NCBI RefSeq assembly: GCF_000717335.1
Contig: NZ_JNYZ01000008.1
Location: 177,711 to 241,710 of the forward strand
Length of the DNA stretch: 64,000 bases
Direction of reading: 5' to 3'
Source: Amycolatopsis jejuensis
GTDB taxonomy: Bacteria; Actinomycetota; Actinomycetes; Mycobacteriales; Pseudonocardiaceae
Every line of letters starts with the position of its first letter. The first letter of the stretch is position 1. The position numbers and the translations under genes were made by a program. Under the pieces are notes generated by a model that worked only from the letters and a program-made list of their open reading frames with translations, did no database searches and was not told the origin of the DNA. Below, piece by piece: positions 8,493 to 17,621 of the stretch.

Positions 8493-8825
8493 ATGGCGTC
8501 CAGCACAGCAATTCTGGTCATCCGGTCCGTGGTCGTCGCGTCCCTGCGCGAGCCGTTCGACCGCTGGTACGAAACCGATCACCTTCCCGACGCCGCGGCG
8601 GCATTGCAGGCGGACCGGGCCCGGCGGTTCTGGAGTACCGCCGAGCCGGGAGTCCACCACGCGATGTACGAGTTCGCCGACGTCGAGACGATGCAGAACC
8701 GAATCTCCGGGCCGGAAATGGACCGGCTGGTCCGCGTTTTCGACAAAGCATGGCCCGAAGGCGTCGAACGCCGCCGTGAGGTGCTCGCGCTCGCGCAGGC
8801 GATTCCGGCGGAGGTGCGGCCATGA
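8493..8825 (+). CDS. Small dimeric alpha/beta-barrel-type protein
   Basis: This 110-residue protein resembles EthD/dimeric ferredoxin-like barrel proteins (DRWYETDHLPDAAAAL early, MYEFADVETMQ in the middle), a fold used by small cofactor-free enzymes and degradation accessory proteins. The ATG follows GATGAGG. Its stop overlaps the start of the transporter (ATGA), so the two are translationally coupled, and the protein probably acts on or binds what the transporter moves. Assignment is by motif likeness only. Confidence 0.6.
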   Translation: MASSTAILVIRSVVVASLREPFDRWYETDHLPDAAAALQADRARRFWSTAEPGVHHAMYEFADVETMQNRISGPEMDRLVRVFDKAWPEGVERRREVLALAQAIPAEVRP

Positions 8826-10135
8826 CGGAATGGACGGAGGAAAAGCGGCGGACGATGCGCCGGGCCGCGCTCGCGGGCGGCGTCGGCACCTTGATCGAGT
8901 ACTACGATTTCAGCCTTTACGGTTATCTCGCCGTCGTGATCGCGCCGCTGTTCTTCCCGAGCGGGGACCCGGTCGTGTCGCTGCTGGCGTCGCTGGCCGT
9001 GTTCGCCACCGGGTACCTGATCCGGCCGATCGGCGGCGTGTTCTTCGGCTACCTCGGCGACCGGTTCGGCCGCCGCCGGGCGCTGCTAGTCACGCTGCTG
9101 TCGATGGGCACGTCCAGCACCCTGCTCGGGATCCTGCCGACGCACGCGCAAGCCGGGCTCGCCGCCACCGTGCTGCTGATCGTGATCCGGATGCTGCAAG
9201 GGTTTTCCGCGGGCGGCGAGGTCGGCGGGTCGGCGACGGTGATCGCCGAATCGACGCCCGCCCGGCTCAAAGCGACGTACGGCGCATTCACGCCGTTCGG
9301 CGCGACCGGCGGATTCGCCCTCGCGGCGGCGGTCGCCGGCCTGGTTTCCGGGCTGACGACGCACGAGCAGATGATCTCGTGGGGCTGGCGCCTCCCGTTC
9401 CTGCTGGCGTTGCCGTTGACGCTGTTCTGCCTGTGGATCCGCACGCGCGTCGCGGAAACCCACGGGACCACAGCGCGTCGCACCGGCTCACCGCTGGTGG
9501 CACTGCTGCGCAAACCGGCGCCGCTCGTACAGGCCAGCCTGGTGAGCCTCGGCGTGAACGGCACGGCCTACGTCGGCCTGACGTACCTGAGCATCCACCT
9601 GATCCAGCGCCTGCACTACCCGCCGACGCCGGTGTATTGGCTCGCGACCGCGGCCATCGGCATCACCACGCTGACGATCCCGTTCGCCGGACGGCTCGGC
9701 GACCGCATCGGACCGGTCCGGTTGTACGCGCTCGGGTCGGCCGGGTTCGTCGTGCTGGCCTACCCGGCGATCGCGGTGATGGGCAAGGGACTCGGTATCG
9801 CGGCCATTGCGTACGTCGTGTTCCAGCTGAGCTCGGCCGCCACGCAGGTCGGCGCGTACACGGTGCTGCCGCAGCTCTTCGGGCCGGACACGCGGTACAC
9901 CGGGGTCGCCACCGGATGGAACATCGGCGTGGTGATCGGCGGCGGGTCGGCGCCGTTCCTCGCCGTGTGGCTCATCCAGCGGACCGGGAACGTGCTGGCC
10001 CCTGCGTGGTTCGTGATCGCCAACGCGGTGATCGGCCTGGCGGTCGCGTTCTGGATCCACCGCAGCGGGCGGGTTTCCTCCGGCCCGGCACGGACGGACG
10101 GCGTACGGGCGGTGCACTCGGAAATCCCGGGCTGA
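8822..10135 (+). CDS. MFS transporter, metabolite:H+ symporter type
   Basis: A 437-residue protein with about 12 hydrophobic segments. Family signatures include GTLIEYYDFSLYGYLA at the N-terminus and the loop GYLGDRFGRRRALL between helices 2 and 3, as in shikimate, alpha-ketoglutarate and proline/betaine symporters. It most likely imports an organic acid or zwitterion using the proton gradient. The substrate cannot be told from sequence. It overlaps the small barrel protein gene by 4 bp. Confidence 0.88.
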   Translation: MTEWTEEKRRTMRRAALAGGVGTLIEYYDFSLYGYLAVVIAPLFFPSGDPVVSLLASLAVFATGYLIRPIGGVFFGYLGDRFGRRRALLVTLLSMGTSSTLLGILPTHAQAGLAATVLLIVIRMLQGFSAGGEVGGSATVIAESTPARLKATYGAFTPFGATGGFALAAAVAGLVSGLTTHEQMISWGWRLPFLLALPLTLFCLWIRTRVAETHGTTARRTGSPLVALLRKPAPLVQASLVSLGVNGTAYVGLTYLSIHLIQRLHYPPTPVYWLATAAIGITTLTIPFAGRLGDRIGPVRLYALGSAGFVVLAYPAIAVMGKGLGIAAIAYVVFQLSSAATQVGAYTVLPQLFGPDTRYTGVATGWNIGVVIGGGSAPFLAVWLIQRTGNVLAPAWFVIANAVIGLAVAFWIHRSGRVSSGPARTDGVRAVHSEIPG

Positions 10136-10571
10136 GCGCGGCGATGCGGGCGGACCTGCCCGGGCTGACAGGCGGCGGGTCCGGTCGAGACCGCTGCGGG
10201 TGCGCGTTTCCGCGATCTCCGCCCAGACCGACGCGGCGCAGGTTTCCGTGGACCCGCCCGCACCACCCCGGTCAGGCCCCGTCGCCGGAAGCGTTCCCGG
10301 ACCGGGTCCACCCGGGTCCACGAACTCCGCAACCGCAGTGGGAGCGCGTCGCTGAGCCGTCCGCGGTCGACCCCCGGCCGCGACCACACGGACCGCAGTG
10401 GCCGCCGGGGTTCGCGGCAGAAGGTCCGCAACGCGGTCAAGACTGCCGAAGCGAGAAATCCACCACTGCCAGATCGAGAACCGGCACCGGCGCCGCCTCG
10501 GTGCGGTCACGAGGTCGACGGGCCCGCGCACGGTCAGCACCGCTTCCGGGGAACGGTCACCCCGCTCGAGC
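10136..10571. other. Gene-free interval between convergent genes
   Basis: These 436 bp separate the MFS gene from the converging DUF2235 gene. Open frames are only high-GC shadows without family likeness or ribosome sites. No strong hairpin was found. Confidence 0.5.
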
Positions 10572-12707
10572 TCACCCGGAGGACCACCCCTGAGACGGGG
10601 AAATATCGCGCAGCGACCCGGGATCGTGATCAGCGAGGTAGGCCAAGAGGTTCGCCGGACGGTAGTCCCCGGTGCCGCGCAGGCGTTCCCGTGCGGCGTC
10701 GGAGACTTCTTCGCTTCCCGGGTCCGTCACGCCGATCGGCCGGTACCCCGCCGGGCGCAGGCGGCCGGTTCCGCTGCGGGAGTCGTGCATCGCGGCGAGC
10801 GGGTCGGCGTCGACCGTCTCGGACCGGAATGCGAGACCGTGCTCGGCGGCCATCGTCATCATCCACTGCAGGCTGACCCCGGCAAGCCGGTCGTCCGCAT
10901 GACCACCGCCGACGTCGCTGTGCGTGCCGGGGAACCATCGCTGGTGGACCCCCTCGCCGCCGCTCCACAGAGCAGGCGGGAAGCCGCTTCGCCGCTCGTC
11001 GATCGCCAGTGCCTGGCACGCGGTTTCCACGAGCCGGCTCTTGACCGTGTCGTGGAACAGCAACCGGCGCAGGCGCAGCCCGGGGTAGGGAATGCCCAGC
11101 GGGCCGACGGTTTCCCACACCCCGACGAACCGCACGTTCGTCTCGACCGCATACGAGTGCCGGAAGTCGACCGCGGCGAAGGCACGCGGGCTGGTCGCGT
11201 GCGACCGCCCCCGGTAGAGCGCGTACGCCTCGGCGAGCCGGTCGGCGTGCTCCCGGCGCAGGACTCCGAGCGCCGCGATCATTCCGGCGACCGTGCGTGC
11301 GACGTAAGCGCCGCGGCTGAACCCGAAGAGATACAGCCGGTCGCCGGGTTCGAAGTTCTGCAGGACGAGCCGATAGGTGTCGAGTACGTCGAGGTCCACC
11401 GCGTTCCGGCGCACCGACGTCCGGCAGCGCTGGTGGAACGTCAGCTGTTCGGCCCCGCCCTCGGCCGTCCCGGCGACCGAACGGGCGATCCGGGACACGC
11501 TGGTCGGCCCCGGCCCGGTCCACGAACCGTCGCAGCAGATGACCAGGTTCCGGTGCCCTGGCCGCCGGACCGGCACCCGCGGCCGCTTCGCCGCCGCCTC
11601 GTCGGGCAGCGCCGACTCCGGCGTGCACCCGTCCGGCAGCGTGGCCCGCCACACCGCGGCGGATTCCAGGTTCGTGTCCAGCAGCTTCGCCGAGCTCAGG
11701 TCGGCCTCTGGCAGTACGGCGCGGTAGAGGTTGGCGCCCTCGAGATCGGCGTGCCGCAGGTCGGCGCGGGTCAGGTCGGCGCCCACCAGGTTGACCCCGG
11801 GCAGCGCGGCGGCCCACAGCCGGGCCCGGACCAGGCTGGCGGCCTGCAGATTCGCCGCCTGCGCGCGTACGTGCTCAAGATCGGCACCGTCCAGGTTTGC
11901 CGCAGGTAACCGGGCGTTGTCCAGTACGGCCTTCCGCAACACGGCGTTCGTGAGATTGCATCGGTCGAGCTGGGCGCCGTCCAGCCTCGCCCCGGAAAGG
12001 TCGGCCGAGTTCAGGTCGGTGTCCCGCAGATCCGCGGCGGTGAGCTGCGCCCCGCGTAGATCGGCGTGTTCGAGGCGGGCACCGCGGAGGTCCGCGCCGG
12101 TCAGCCGGGCACCGGCGAGGTCGGCGTTGACGAGGTACAGGTCCCGCAGGTCCGGCGGATGGCCGTGGTCGGCCCCGTAGTGACCGAGCACGGTGAGCGC
12201 GGCCTGGATGTCGGGTGCGGGATGGTCGGGAAGATCAGGCTGGTAGGGGCCCGGTCCGGCAGCCCGCGGCGCACGATGGCGGACGAACGACGCCAGCACC
12301 TCGAGCATGGCGACCCGATCGTCGCGGGACTCCCGCACGAGCGCCTCCAGCGCCCGGATCGCACCGACCCGCACGTACAGCTCACTGCTGCCGAGCTGCC
12401 CGAGCGCGGTGGCGACCTGCCCGGCGGTCTGCCCGCGGCGGGCGAGCCGGTAGTTGAACGCCGTGAAGAGCAACCCACCTGCGACCGCGAGCGCCGCCCC
12501 GGCCGAGGTCACCGTCACCCGCGCGTTCTGGTCCGCCGACATCTGCGCTTCCGCGCTCGGCTGCGGACCGGCGAGCAGCGCGGGGGCGAAGTAGATCGCC
12601 AGCAGGTACCCGGCCGCCCCGGCGACGAGCACCACCCCGAGCACCAGCCGCCGGCTGACCCGGCCCGCCGGTTTCGCCCGCAGACCCCGCCCTCGCATCC
12701 CTCGCAC
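10572..12707 (-). CDS. Membrane protein with pentapeptide repeats fused to a DUF2235 alpha/beta hydrolase
   Basis: The 711-residue protein has three parts. Residues 1-110 hold two hydrophobic helices and a helical segment (LGSSELYVRVGAIRALEALV) common in membrane pentapeptide proteins. Residues about 175-350 are a run of A(D/N)LxxA pentapeptides (for example LTGADLRGARLEHADLRGA), which build a right-handed quadrilateral beta-helix. From about 385 to the end is a DUF2235 domain (NLVICCDGSW), with the nucleophile motif GFSRGA (about residue 465) and THSDVGGG (about 597), the latter matching the acid-bearing motif of Tle1-like phospholipases. DUF2235 proteins are lipase-like and include type VI secretion effectors. 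Here the domain is tethered to the membrane. No immunity or secretion genes flank it, so a house-keeping or phage-defence role is equally possible. Confidence 0.85.
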   Translation of the reverse strand: MRGMRGRGLRAKPAGRVSRRLVLGVVLVAGAAGYLLAIYFAPALLAGPQPSAEAQMSADQNARVTVTSAGAALAVAGGLLFTAFNYRLARRGQTAGQVATALGQLGSSELYVRVGAIRALEALVRESRDDRVAMLEVLASFVRHRAPRAAGPGPYQPDLPDHPAPDIQAALTVLGHYGADHGHPPDLRDLYLVNADLAGARLTGADLRGARLEHADLRGAQLTAADLRDTDLNSADLSGARLDGAQLDRCNLTNAVLRKAVLDNARLPAANLDGADLEHVRAQAANLQAASLVRARLWAAALPGVNLVGADLTRADLRHADLEGANLYRAVLPEADLSSAKLLDTNLESAAVWRATLPDGCTPESALPDEAAAKRPRVPVRRPGHRNLVICCDGSWTGPGPTSVSRIARSVAGTAEGGAEQLTFHQRCRTSVRRNAVDLDVLDTYRLVLQNFEPGDRLYLFGFSRGAYVARTVAGMIAALGVLRREHADRLAEAYALYRGRSHATSPRAFAAVDFRHSYAVETNVRFVGVWETVGPLGIPYPGLRLRRLLFHDTVKSRLVETACQALAIDERRSGFPPALWSGGEGVHQRWFPGTHSDVGGGHADDRLAGVSLQWMMTMAAEHGLAFRSETVDADPLAAMHDSRSGTGRLRPAGYRPIGVTDPGSEEVSDAARERLRGTGDYRPANLLAYLADHDPGSLRDISPSQGWSSG

Positions 12708-13031
12708 GGCCCTCTCCCGGATGACGCCGCATACACGGGCGGCCAGTGATCGGAACAGTCATGATGCCCGGTCGGCCGCCGAACCACCAGCGGCCACGCA
12801 GTCCCGCACCGGCGAAGGTTCCGCACCCCAGCAGCCCCGCACCCGCGGCAGTTCACGCCTGAAGCCGCCAGCCACCCGCACGGTCACCGGGCACCCGGGA
12901 AGAACTCCACGGCAGCGGCCCGGCACCGCCTGCGTCGCAGAACCCACCCGGTACCGCAGTGCACCGGCCGCTCTTGCCGGTCCGGCAAGATCCCGTGCGA
13001 GACCGGGTCGCCCCCGGCGAAGCTGGGGCCT
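12708..13031. other. Gene-free divergent interval
   Basis: These 324 bp lie between the divergent starts of the DUF2235 and DinB genes and should carry both promoters. Apart from the inverted repeat at 12972-12990 nothing distinct was seen. Confidence 0.4.
12972..12990. promoter_or_regulatory. Perfect 9-bp inverted repeat before the DinB-like gene
   Basis: TCTTGCCGG and CCGGCAAGA flank a single T, 42 bp before the start codon at 13032. Length, compactness and position suit a repressor operator. No regulator is adjacent. Confidence 0.4.
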
Positions 13032-13499
13032 ATGAACCGATCCCGCCGCGACACCCCGCCACCCCGGACCGGACGCAGCGAAACCGAAGTCCTCCGCGGA
13101 TTCCTCGACTACCTGCGCACCTCGATCGCCGCCAAGGTCGACGGAGCGCCGGAGCCGCAGGTCCGCACCTCCGCAGTGCCGTCCGGGACAACCCTGCTCG
13201 GACTGCTCAACCACCTGACCTTCGTCGAACGTTCCCTGCTCCTCGGCGAAACCGTCCCCGACTGGCCCGCAACCTTCCGGGCGACCGGCACCGTCGCCCA
13301 GGTCGTCGACCGGTACCGAACCACGGTGCAGCAAGCGAACGAGCTCCTCGACACCTGCCCCGACCTCACGGCCCCGCTCCCCGGACGGCGGCAGCCCAGT
13401 CTGCGCTGGGCCCTCACCCACCTGATCGAGGAAACCGCCCGGCACGCAGGCCACGCCGACATCCTGCGCGAACTCATCGACGGCACCACCGGGCGCTGA
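13032..13499 (+). CDS. DinB/DUF664-family protein
   Basis: The 155-residue product matches the four-helix DinB-like fold. It carries the early helix ending in LLNHLTFVERSLL and the late helix HLIEETARHAGHADILRELIDG, whose histidines are the usual metal ligands. Actinobacterial relatives include mycothiol-dependent enzymes, so thiol-linked detoxification is possible but not shown. The first 20 residues are rich in Arg and Pro and may be a mis-assigned extension. Confidence 0.8.
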   Translation: MNRSRRDTPPPRTGRSETEVLRGFLDYLRTSIAAKVDGAPEPQVRTSAVPSGTTLLGLLNHLTFVERSLLLGETVPDWPATFRATGTVAQVVDRYRTTVQQANELLDTCPDLTAPLPGRRQPSLRWALTHLIEETARHAGHADILRELIDGTTGR

Positions 13500-13534
13500 C
13501 CAAGTCCCGAAAACGACCTTCCGTTGACGAAATC

Positions 13535-13562
13535 TTGACGCCGAAACTCGCCCTTTTAATCT
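13535..13562 (+). promoter_or_regulatory. Candidate housekeeping promoter of the APC permease gene
   Basis: TTGACG (13535-13540) and TAATCT (13557-13562) are separated by 16 bp in an AT-rich stretch that stands out in this high-GC region. It lies about 100 bp before the GTG start of the permease. Confidence 0.5.
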
Positions 13563-13664
13563 TTTCCTGACCCGGACCCGAAAACTGTTCCGAGCCGAAT
13601 TTCGAAACCGGACCGATTCCCCCTCCGGCGCGTAAAGAGCGCATTCATTTGTCACACTCAACCT

Positions 13665-15956
13665 GTGAAGGAATTCGAAAAACCCTTGCGCCGCCTGGAA
13701 CCGGGCGCGTTCGGCTATGCGGTCAAAAGGCTGTTCCTTGGCAAACCGCTCATCACCGCACAACTGACCCACGAGCGGCTTTCGAATACGACCGCATTGG
13801 GCGTTTTGTCCCCCGACGCGATTTCGTCCTCCGCGTACGGGACCGAGCAGATCCTGGTCGAGTTGCTGCCTTACGCCGGGCTGGCCGCGTTCAGCCTGGT
13901 CCTGCCGATCACCGGCGTGATCCTCGTGATCCTGGTGCTGGTCGCGGCGTCGTACCGGCAGGTCGTGACGGCCTACACGCGGGCAGGCGGGTCGTACGTC
14001 GTAGCGCGGGAGAATTTCGGTCCCCGGGTCGCGCAGGTCGCCGCAGCGGCATTGCTGATCGACTACGTCGTAACCGTCGCCGTGCAAACATCCGCGGGAA
14101 CCGTCGCCGTCGTGTCCGCGATTCCGGCACTCGGGCCGTACAGTCTCGAAATCACCATCGGCGTAGTCATTCTGCTCTGCTACGCCAACCTGCGCGGATT
14201 GCGGGAAGCCGGCCGTCCCTTCGCGATACCGACGTATCTTTTCTCCGCCCTGATGATCGCGATGATCGTCACCGGGCTGATCAAAGCAATCACCACCGGC
14301 CTCCCGGCTTACGATCCGGCCCACCTTTCCGGCGCAGTCCCCGTCCGGCAAGGCGACGGCCTCGTCGCGGGTGCGACAGTTCTGGTCCTGCTGCGCGCCT
14401 TCGCCAACGGCGGCTCATCCCTGACCGGTGTGGAGGCAATCTCCAACACGGTGTCGGCCTTCCGCAGCCCTCGTGGACCCAACGCGCGCAAGGTCCTCCT
14501 TACGATGGCGGTCATCCTCGGGTTCCTCGTGGGCGGCGTGTCGCTGCTCGCGTACTTCACCCACGCGACGCCATACACGAGCGGCTATCCGTCGGTGGTG
14601 TCACAGGAGGCCCGCGCGGTGTTCGGCGCCGGCGGGTTCGGGCATGCGATGTTCGCCGCCATCCAGACCGCGACCGCGCTGATCCTCTACACCGGCGCCA
14701 ACACCAGCTTCAACGGCTTCCCGTTCCTCGCGAGTTTCGTTGCCAGCGACCGTTTCCTGCCCCGCCAGCTCACCACGCGCGGGCACCGGCTGGTGTTCTC
14801 CAACGGCATCCTGGCGCTGACCGTCCTGGCCGTCGCGCTGCTGCTCTTCTCCGGCGGGACCGTCACGGCGCTGGTGCCCTTCTACGCGATCGGCGTGTTC
14901 ACCGGTTTCGCCATGGCCGGCTACGGCATGACCAAGCACCACCTGCGGCTGCGCGAGCGGGGCTGGCGGTTCAAGCTCACCGTCAACCTCGCCGCGGGCG
15001 TCCTGTCCACCGTGGTGGTGGGGATCTTTGCGATCGCCAAGTTCACCGAGGGCGCGTGGCTGGTGGTCGTGGTGTTCCCAGTGCTGGTGTTCGTGCTGAT
15101 CCGGCTCAACCGCGAGTACCGCGCCGAGGCCGCCGTGCTCGAGCGCATCACCCGTGCCAACCCCACCCGGTATGCCCGGCATCAGGCGTTCGTGCTGGTC
15201 AACACGATCGACCTGGCCGTCCTCGAAGCCCTCCGCTACGGCAGCAGCCTCCGGCCGGACAAGATCACCGCGGTGCATTTCGTGATCGACGCCCAGGCCG
15301 CGGAACGGCTGCGGGCGCGATGGGAGGAGTTCGGGATGAAAACCGGCCTGCGCCTGATCGACGTGCCCGACCGGCGCATCGTCCGCGCCGCCTACACCCT
15401 CGTGCAGACCGCCACCGAGGACGAACGCACCGGGATCACCGTGCTCCTGCCCCGGCGGAGTTACGCGCCGCTGCTCGGCCGCCTCCTGCACGATCGCACT
15501 GCCGACCGGATCGCCCGCGTGGTCAGCCGCATCCCCCAAGCCGCAGCGACCATCGTGCCGTACGACGTGCAGACCCGGATCCGCACCGCGATGCCGCACC
15601 TGCCGGAGGAACGCGTGACCTCGGCCGTCGAACGCCTGCTGACCCGCCTCGGCACCTCCCCCGGACCCGCCCCGGCGCCCCGGCTCCGCCCGGGAACCGA
15701 GGTCAGCATCGACGGCAGGCTGGAGGAGCTCGCTCTGTCCGAAGAGGACACCCGCGGCCCGGTCCTCACCGCACGCCTCGGCGGCCACGCGACCACCGTG
15801 GTCCTGGAGTTCCGCGACGCCCACCCGGACCTCGAACCGGGCCAGCTGCTCCGCGTGACCGGCCGGGTGAGCGAGGGAGAACCGCCGGTGCTCCGGGACC
15901 CCGCGTACCGCATCCTCGAAACCGCCCACCCCGAAGAAAACCCCGGTGGTGCTTGA
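13665..15956 (+). CDS. Large APC-family amino acid permease with C-terminal cytoplasmic domain
   Basis: This 763-residue protein starts at GTG (KEFEKPLRRLEPGAFGYAVK), before the first helix. About 12 hydrophobic helices follow to about residue 485, with the APC signature near the N-terminus (GVLSPDAISSSAYGTEQIL) and GGSSLTGVEAISN in helix 6. The last 270 residues are soluble; the final 80 (GTEVSIDGRLEELAL to the end) look like a small beta-barrel. This long form is common in actinobacteria and its substrate is unknown. An AT-rich promoter region precedes it. Confidence 0.82.
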   Translation: MKEFEKPLRRLEPGAFGYAVKRLFLGKPLITAQLTHERLSNTTALGVLSPDAISSSAYGTEQILVELLPYAGLAAFSLVLPITGVILVILVLVAASYRQVVTAYTRAGGSYVVARENFGPRVAQVAAAALLIDYVVTVAVQTSAGTVAVVSAIPALGPYSLEITIGVVILLCYANLRGLREAGRPFAIPTYLFSALMIAMIVTGLIKAITTGLPAYDPAHLSGAVPVRQGDGLVAGATVLVLLRAFANGGSSLTGVEAISNTVSAFRSPRGPNARKVLLTMAVILGFLVGGVSLLAYFTHATPYTSGYPSVVSQEARAVFGAGGFGHAMFAAIQTATALILYTGANTSFNGFPFLASFVASDRFLPRQLTTRGHRLVFSNGILALTVLAVALLLFSGGTVTALVPFYAIGVFTGFAMAGYGMTKHHLRLRERGWRFKLTVNLAAGVLSTVVVGIFAIAKFTEGAWLVVVVFPVLVFVLIRLNREYRAEAAVLERITRANPTRYARHQAFVLVNTIDLAVLEALRYGSSLRPDKITAVHFVIDAQAAERLRARWEEFGMKTGLRLIDVPDRRIVRAAYTLVQTATEDERTGITVLLPRRSYAPLLGRLLHDRTADRIARVVSRIPQAAATIVPYDVQTRIRTAMPHLPEERVTSAVERLLTRLGTSPGPAPAPRLRPGTEVSIDGRLEELALSEEDTRGPVLTARLGGHATTVVLEFRDAHPDLEPGQLLRVTGRVSEGEPPVLRDPAYRILETAHPEENPGGA

Positions 15957-15963
15957 GAAATGC

Positions 15964-16497
15964 TCAGCTCGGCAGTCCACTGAGGATTGCGTCGATGCCG
16001 AACCCGAAGGCCTCGTCCGCATCGTCCGTACGGGACGGGTCTTCCTCGACGATCCCGGCGCGGACCAGTTCCGCGTGGTTTTGTTCCTCCGCCACGAAAC
16101 CGAGTACATAGTGGACGACCGTGCGCGCGGCCCATTCCGCGCGCCGCGGGTCGAGGCTGCCGGTGAACAGGTGGCGGAGGGCCTGAGTGGGTACCAGCAG
16201 GTCCGGCCGGTACGCCTGCACGAACGACACGACCTCGGCGCCGTCCCGAACCCGCAGCAGGGCCGTCCGGAAGTCGCCCGCCGCGCTGCGCGGGTCGCCT
16301 GCGGTGGCGGGCAACCCCTCGAGAATGCGCGCCGCGACCACGGCGAGCAGCTCCTGTTTGCTGGCGACGTGGTAGTACAGCGCCCCCGGCTGTACGCCAA
16401 GGTCCAGCGCCACCCGCCGCATCGACAACCCGCCCAGACCGCTCTCCCGGAGCAGGTCGTACGCCCGGTCGACGATCTGCTCCCGCGTCACCTTCAC
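15964..16497 (-). CDS. TetR-family regulator, likely BioQ-type repressor of biotin synthesis
   Basis: The GTG start at 16497 gives 177 residues beginning VKVTREQIVDRAYDLLRES. A longer ATG start at 16551 would run into the bioB promoter and is less likely. The N-terminal helix-turn-helix is clear (LSMRRVALDLGVQPGALYYHVASKQELL) and the rest is a helical ligand/dimer domain. The gene is divergent from bioB by about 68 bp. In mycobacteria and corynebacteria a TetR repressor, BioQ, sits next to or controls biotin genes, and the 13-bp motif overlapping the bioB start resembles a BioQ box. Function is inferred from family and place. Confidence 0.75.
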   Translation of the reverse strand: MKVTREQIVDRAYDLLRESGLGGLSMRRVALDLGVQPGALYYHVASKQELLAVVAARILEGLPATAGDPRSAAGDFRTALLRVRDGAEVVSFVQAYRPDLLVPTQALRHLFTGSLDPRRAEWAARTVVHYVLGFVAEEQNHAELVRAGIVEEDPSRTDDADEAFGFGIDAILSGLPS

Positions 16498-16529
16498 CGG
16501 GCCATTGTCGCGACTGTGCCCCGGCCCAC

Positions 16530-16558
16530 TTGCTTCGGGGGTCCCGGCCACCTACGAT
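16530..16558 (+). promoter_or_regulatory. Candidate bioB promoter giving a leaderless transcript
   Basis: TTGCTT (16530-16535) and TACGAT (16553-16558) are 17 bp apart. Initiation 7 bp downstream would fall at the GTG of bioB, so the mRNA would be leaderless. No ribosome-binding site precedes that GTG, which agrees. Confidence 0.5.
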
Positions 16559-16559
16559 T

Positions 16560-16572
16560 TGACAGGTGTTCA
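16560..16572. promoter_or_regulatory. BioQ-like operator overlapping the bioB start codon
   Basis: TGACAGGTGTTCA reads as imperfect half-sites TGACA and GTTCA around a 3-nt centre. The right half fits a symmetric TGAAC-N3-GTTCA pattern fully, the left only in part. Repressor bound here would cover the transcription start and start codon. Confidence 0.4.
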
Positions 16573-17621
16573 AAACCTTCGACGACCTGGCTTCCCGGCA
16601 GCTGTCCGGCGGCGTGCTCGACCGCGCCGACGCGCGCGCCGTGCTGGAGACGCCGGACGAGGACGTGCTCGGCCTGGTCGCGGCGGCCGGACGGCTGCGG
16701 CGCGCGCACTTCGGCAACCGGGTCAAGGTCAACTACCTGGTCAACCTCAAGTCCGGCCTGTGCCCCGAGGACTGCGGGTACTGCTCGCAGCGGCTCGGCT
16801 CGTCCGCGCAGATCCTGAAGTACTCCTGGCTTTCCGCCGAGGAGACCGTGCGGCAGGCGACCGCGGGGGTCGCGGGCGGGGCGTCGCGGGTGTGCCTGGT
16901 CGCGAGCGGGCGCGGGCCAAGCGACCGGGACGTGGACCGGGTCGCGTCGGCGGTCGAAGCGGTGAAGGCCACGCACGCGGACGTCGAAGTGTGTGCCTGC
17001 CTCGGGATTCTCAAGGACGGGCAGGCGGAACGGCTGCGCGACGCCGGAGTCGATGCGTACAATCACAATCTCAACACGAGTGAGTCGCGGTACGCGGAAA
17101 TCTGCACCACGCACGGGTACCACGACCGGGTCGCGACCGTCGAAAAGGCCAAGACCGCAGGGCTTTCCGCGTGTTCCGGCCTGATCGTCGGCATGGGCGA
17201 GTCCGACGACGAGCTGATCGACGCCATCTTCGCCCTGCGCGACCTCGGCAGCGATTCGATCCCGGTCAACTTCCTGATGCCGTTCGAGGGCACGCCGCTG
17301 GCCGGGACGTGGGAGCTGAGCCCGTTGCGCGCGCTGCGGATCCTCGCGCTGGCCCGGTTTGCTTGCCCGGCAACGGAAGTCCGGATGGCGGGCGGACGCG
17401 AGATGCACCTGCGCTCGCTGCAGCCGCTCGCGCTGCACGTGGCGAACTCGCTGTTCCTCGGCGACTACCTCACCAGCGAAGGCCAGGCCGCGAAGGCCGA
17501 CCTGGGCATGATCGCCGACGCCGGATTCGAAGTCCTCGGCGCGGACCGGCCCGAGGACCGGCAAGAGGTCCCCTCGATCCGGGAGCGCGGCGCAGGCACC
17601 GCCGCCGCACCGAACGCGTGA
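16566..17621 (+). CDS. bioB: Biotin synthase
   Basis: The 351-residue product carries the radical-SAM motif [11 protein letters not shown], with Cys66, Cys70 and Cys73 holding the 4Fe-4S cluster. It also has the biotin-synthase signatures [15 protein letters not shown] and [11 protein letters not shown], and the C-terminal [16 protein letters not shown]. It inserts sulfur into dethiobiotin. It starts at GTG directly behind the candidate operator. The next gene, bioF, overlaps its stop (GTGA). bioA and bioD are not in the window. Confidence 0.96.
   Translation: MFKTFDDLASRQLSGGVLDRADARAVLETPDEDVLGLVAAAGRLRRAHFGNRVKVNYLVNLKSGLCPEDCGYCSQRLGSSAQILKYSWLSAEETVRQATAGVAGGASRVCLVASGRGPSDRDVDRVASAVEAVKATHADVEVCACLGILKDGQAERLRDAGVDAYNHNLNTSESRYAEICTTHGYHDRVATVEKAKTAGLSACSGLIVGMGESDDELIDAIFALRDLGSDSIPVNFLMPFEGTPLAGTWELSPLRALRILALARFACPATEVRMAGGREMHLRSLQPLALHVANSLFLGDYLTSEGQAAKADLGMIADAGFEVLGADRPEDRQEVPSIRERGAGTAAAPNA

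Noticed and set aside
10398..11909. 503-residue plus-strand ORF opposite the DUF2235 gene
   Set aside because: Arg/Val/Gly-rich shadow with no motif; the minus strand carries pentapeptide repeats and hydrolase motifs.
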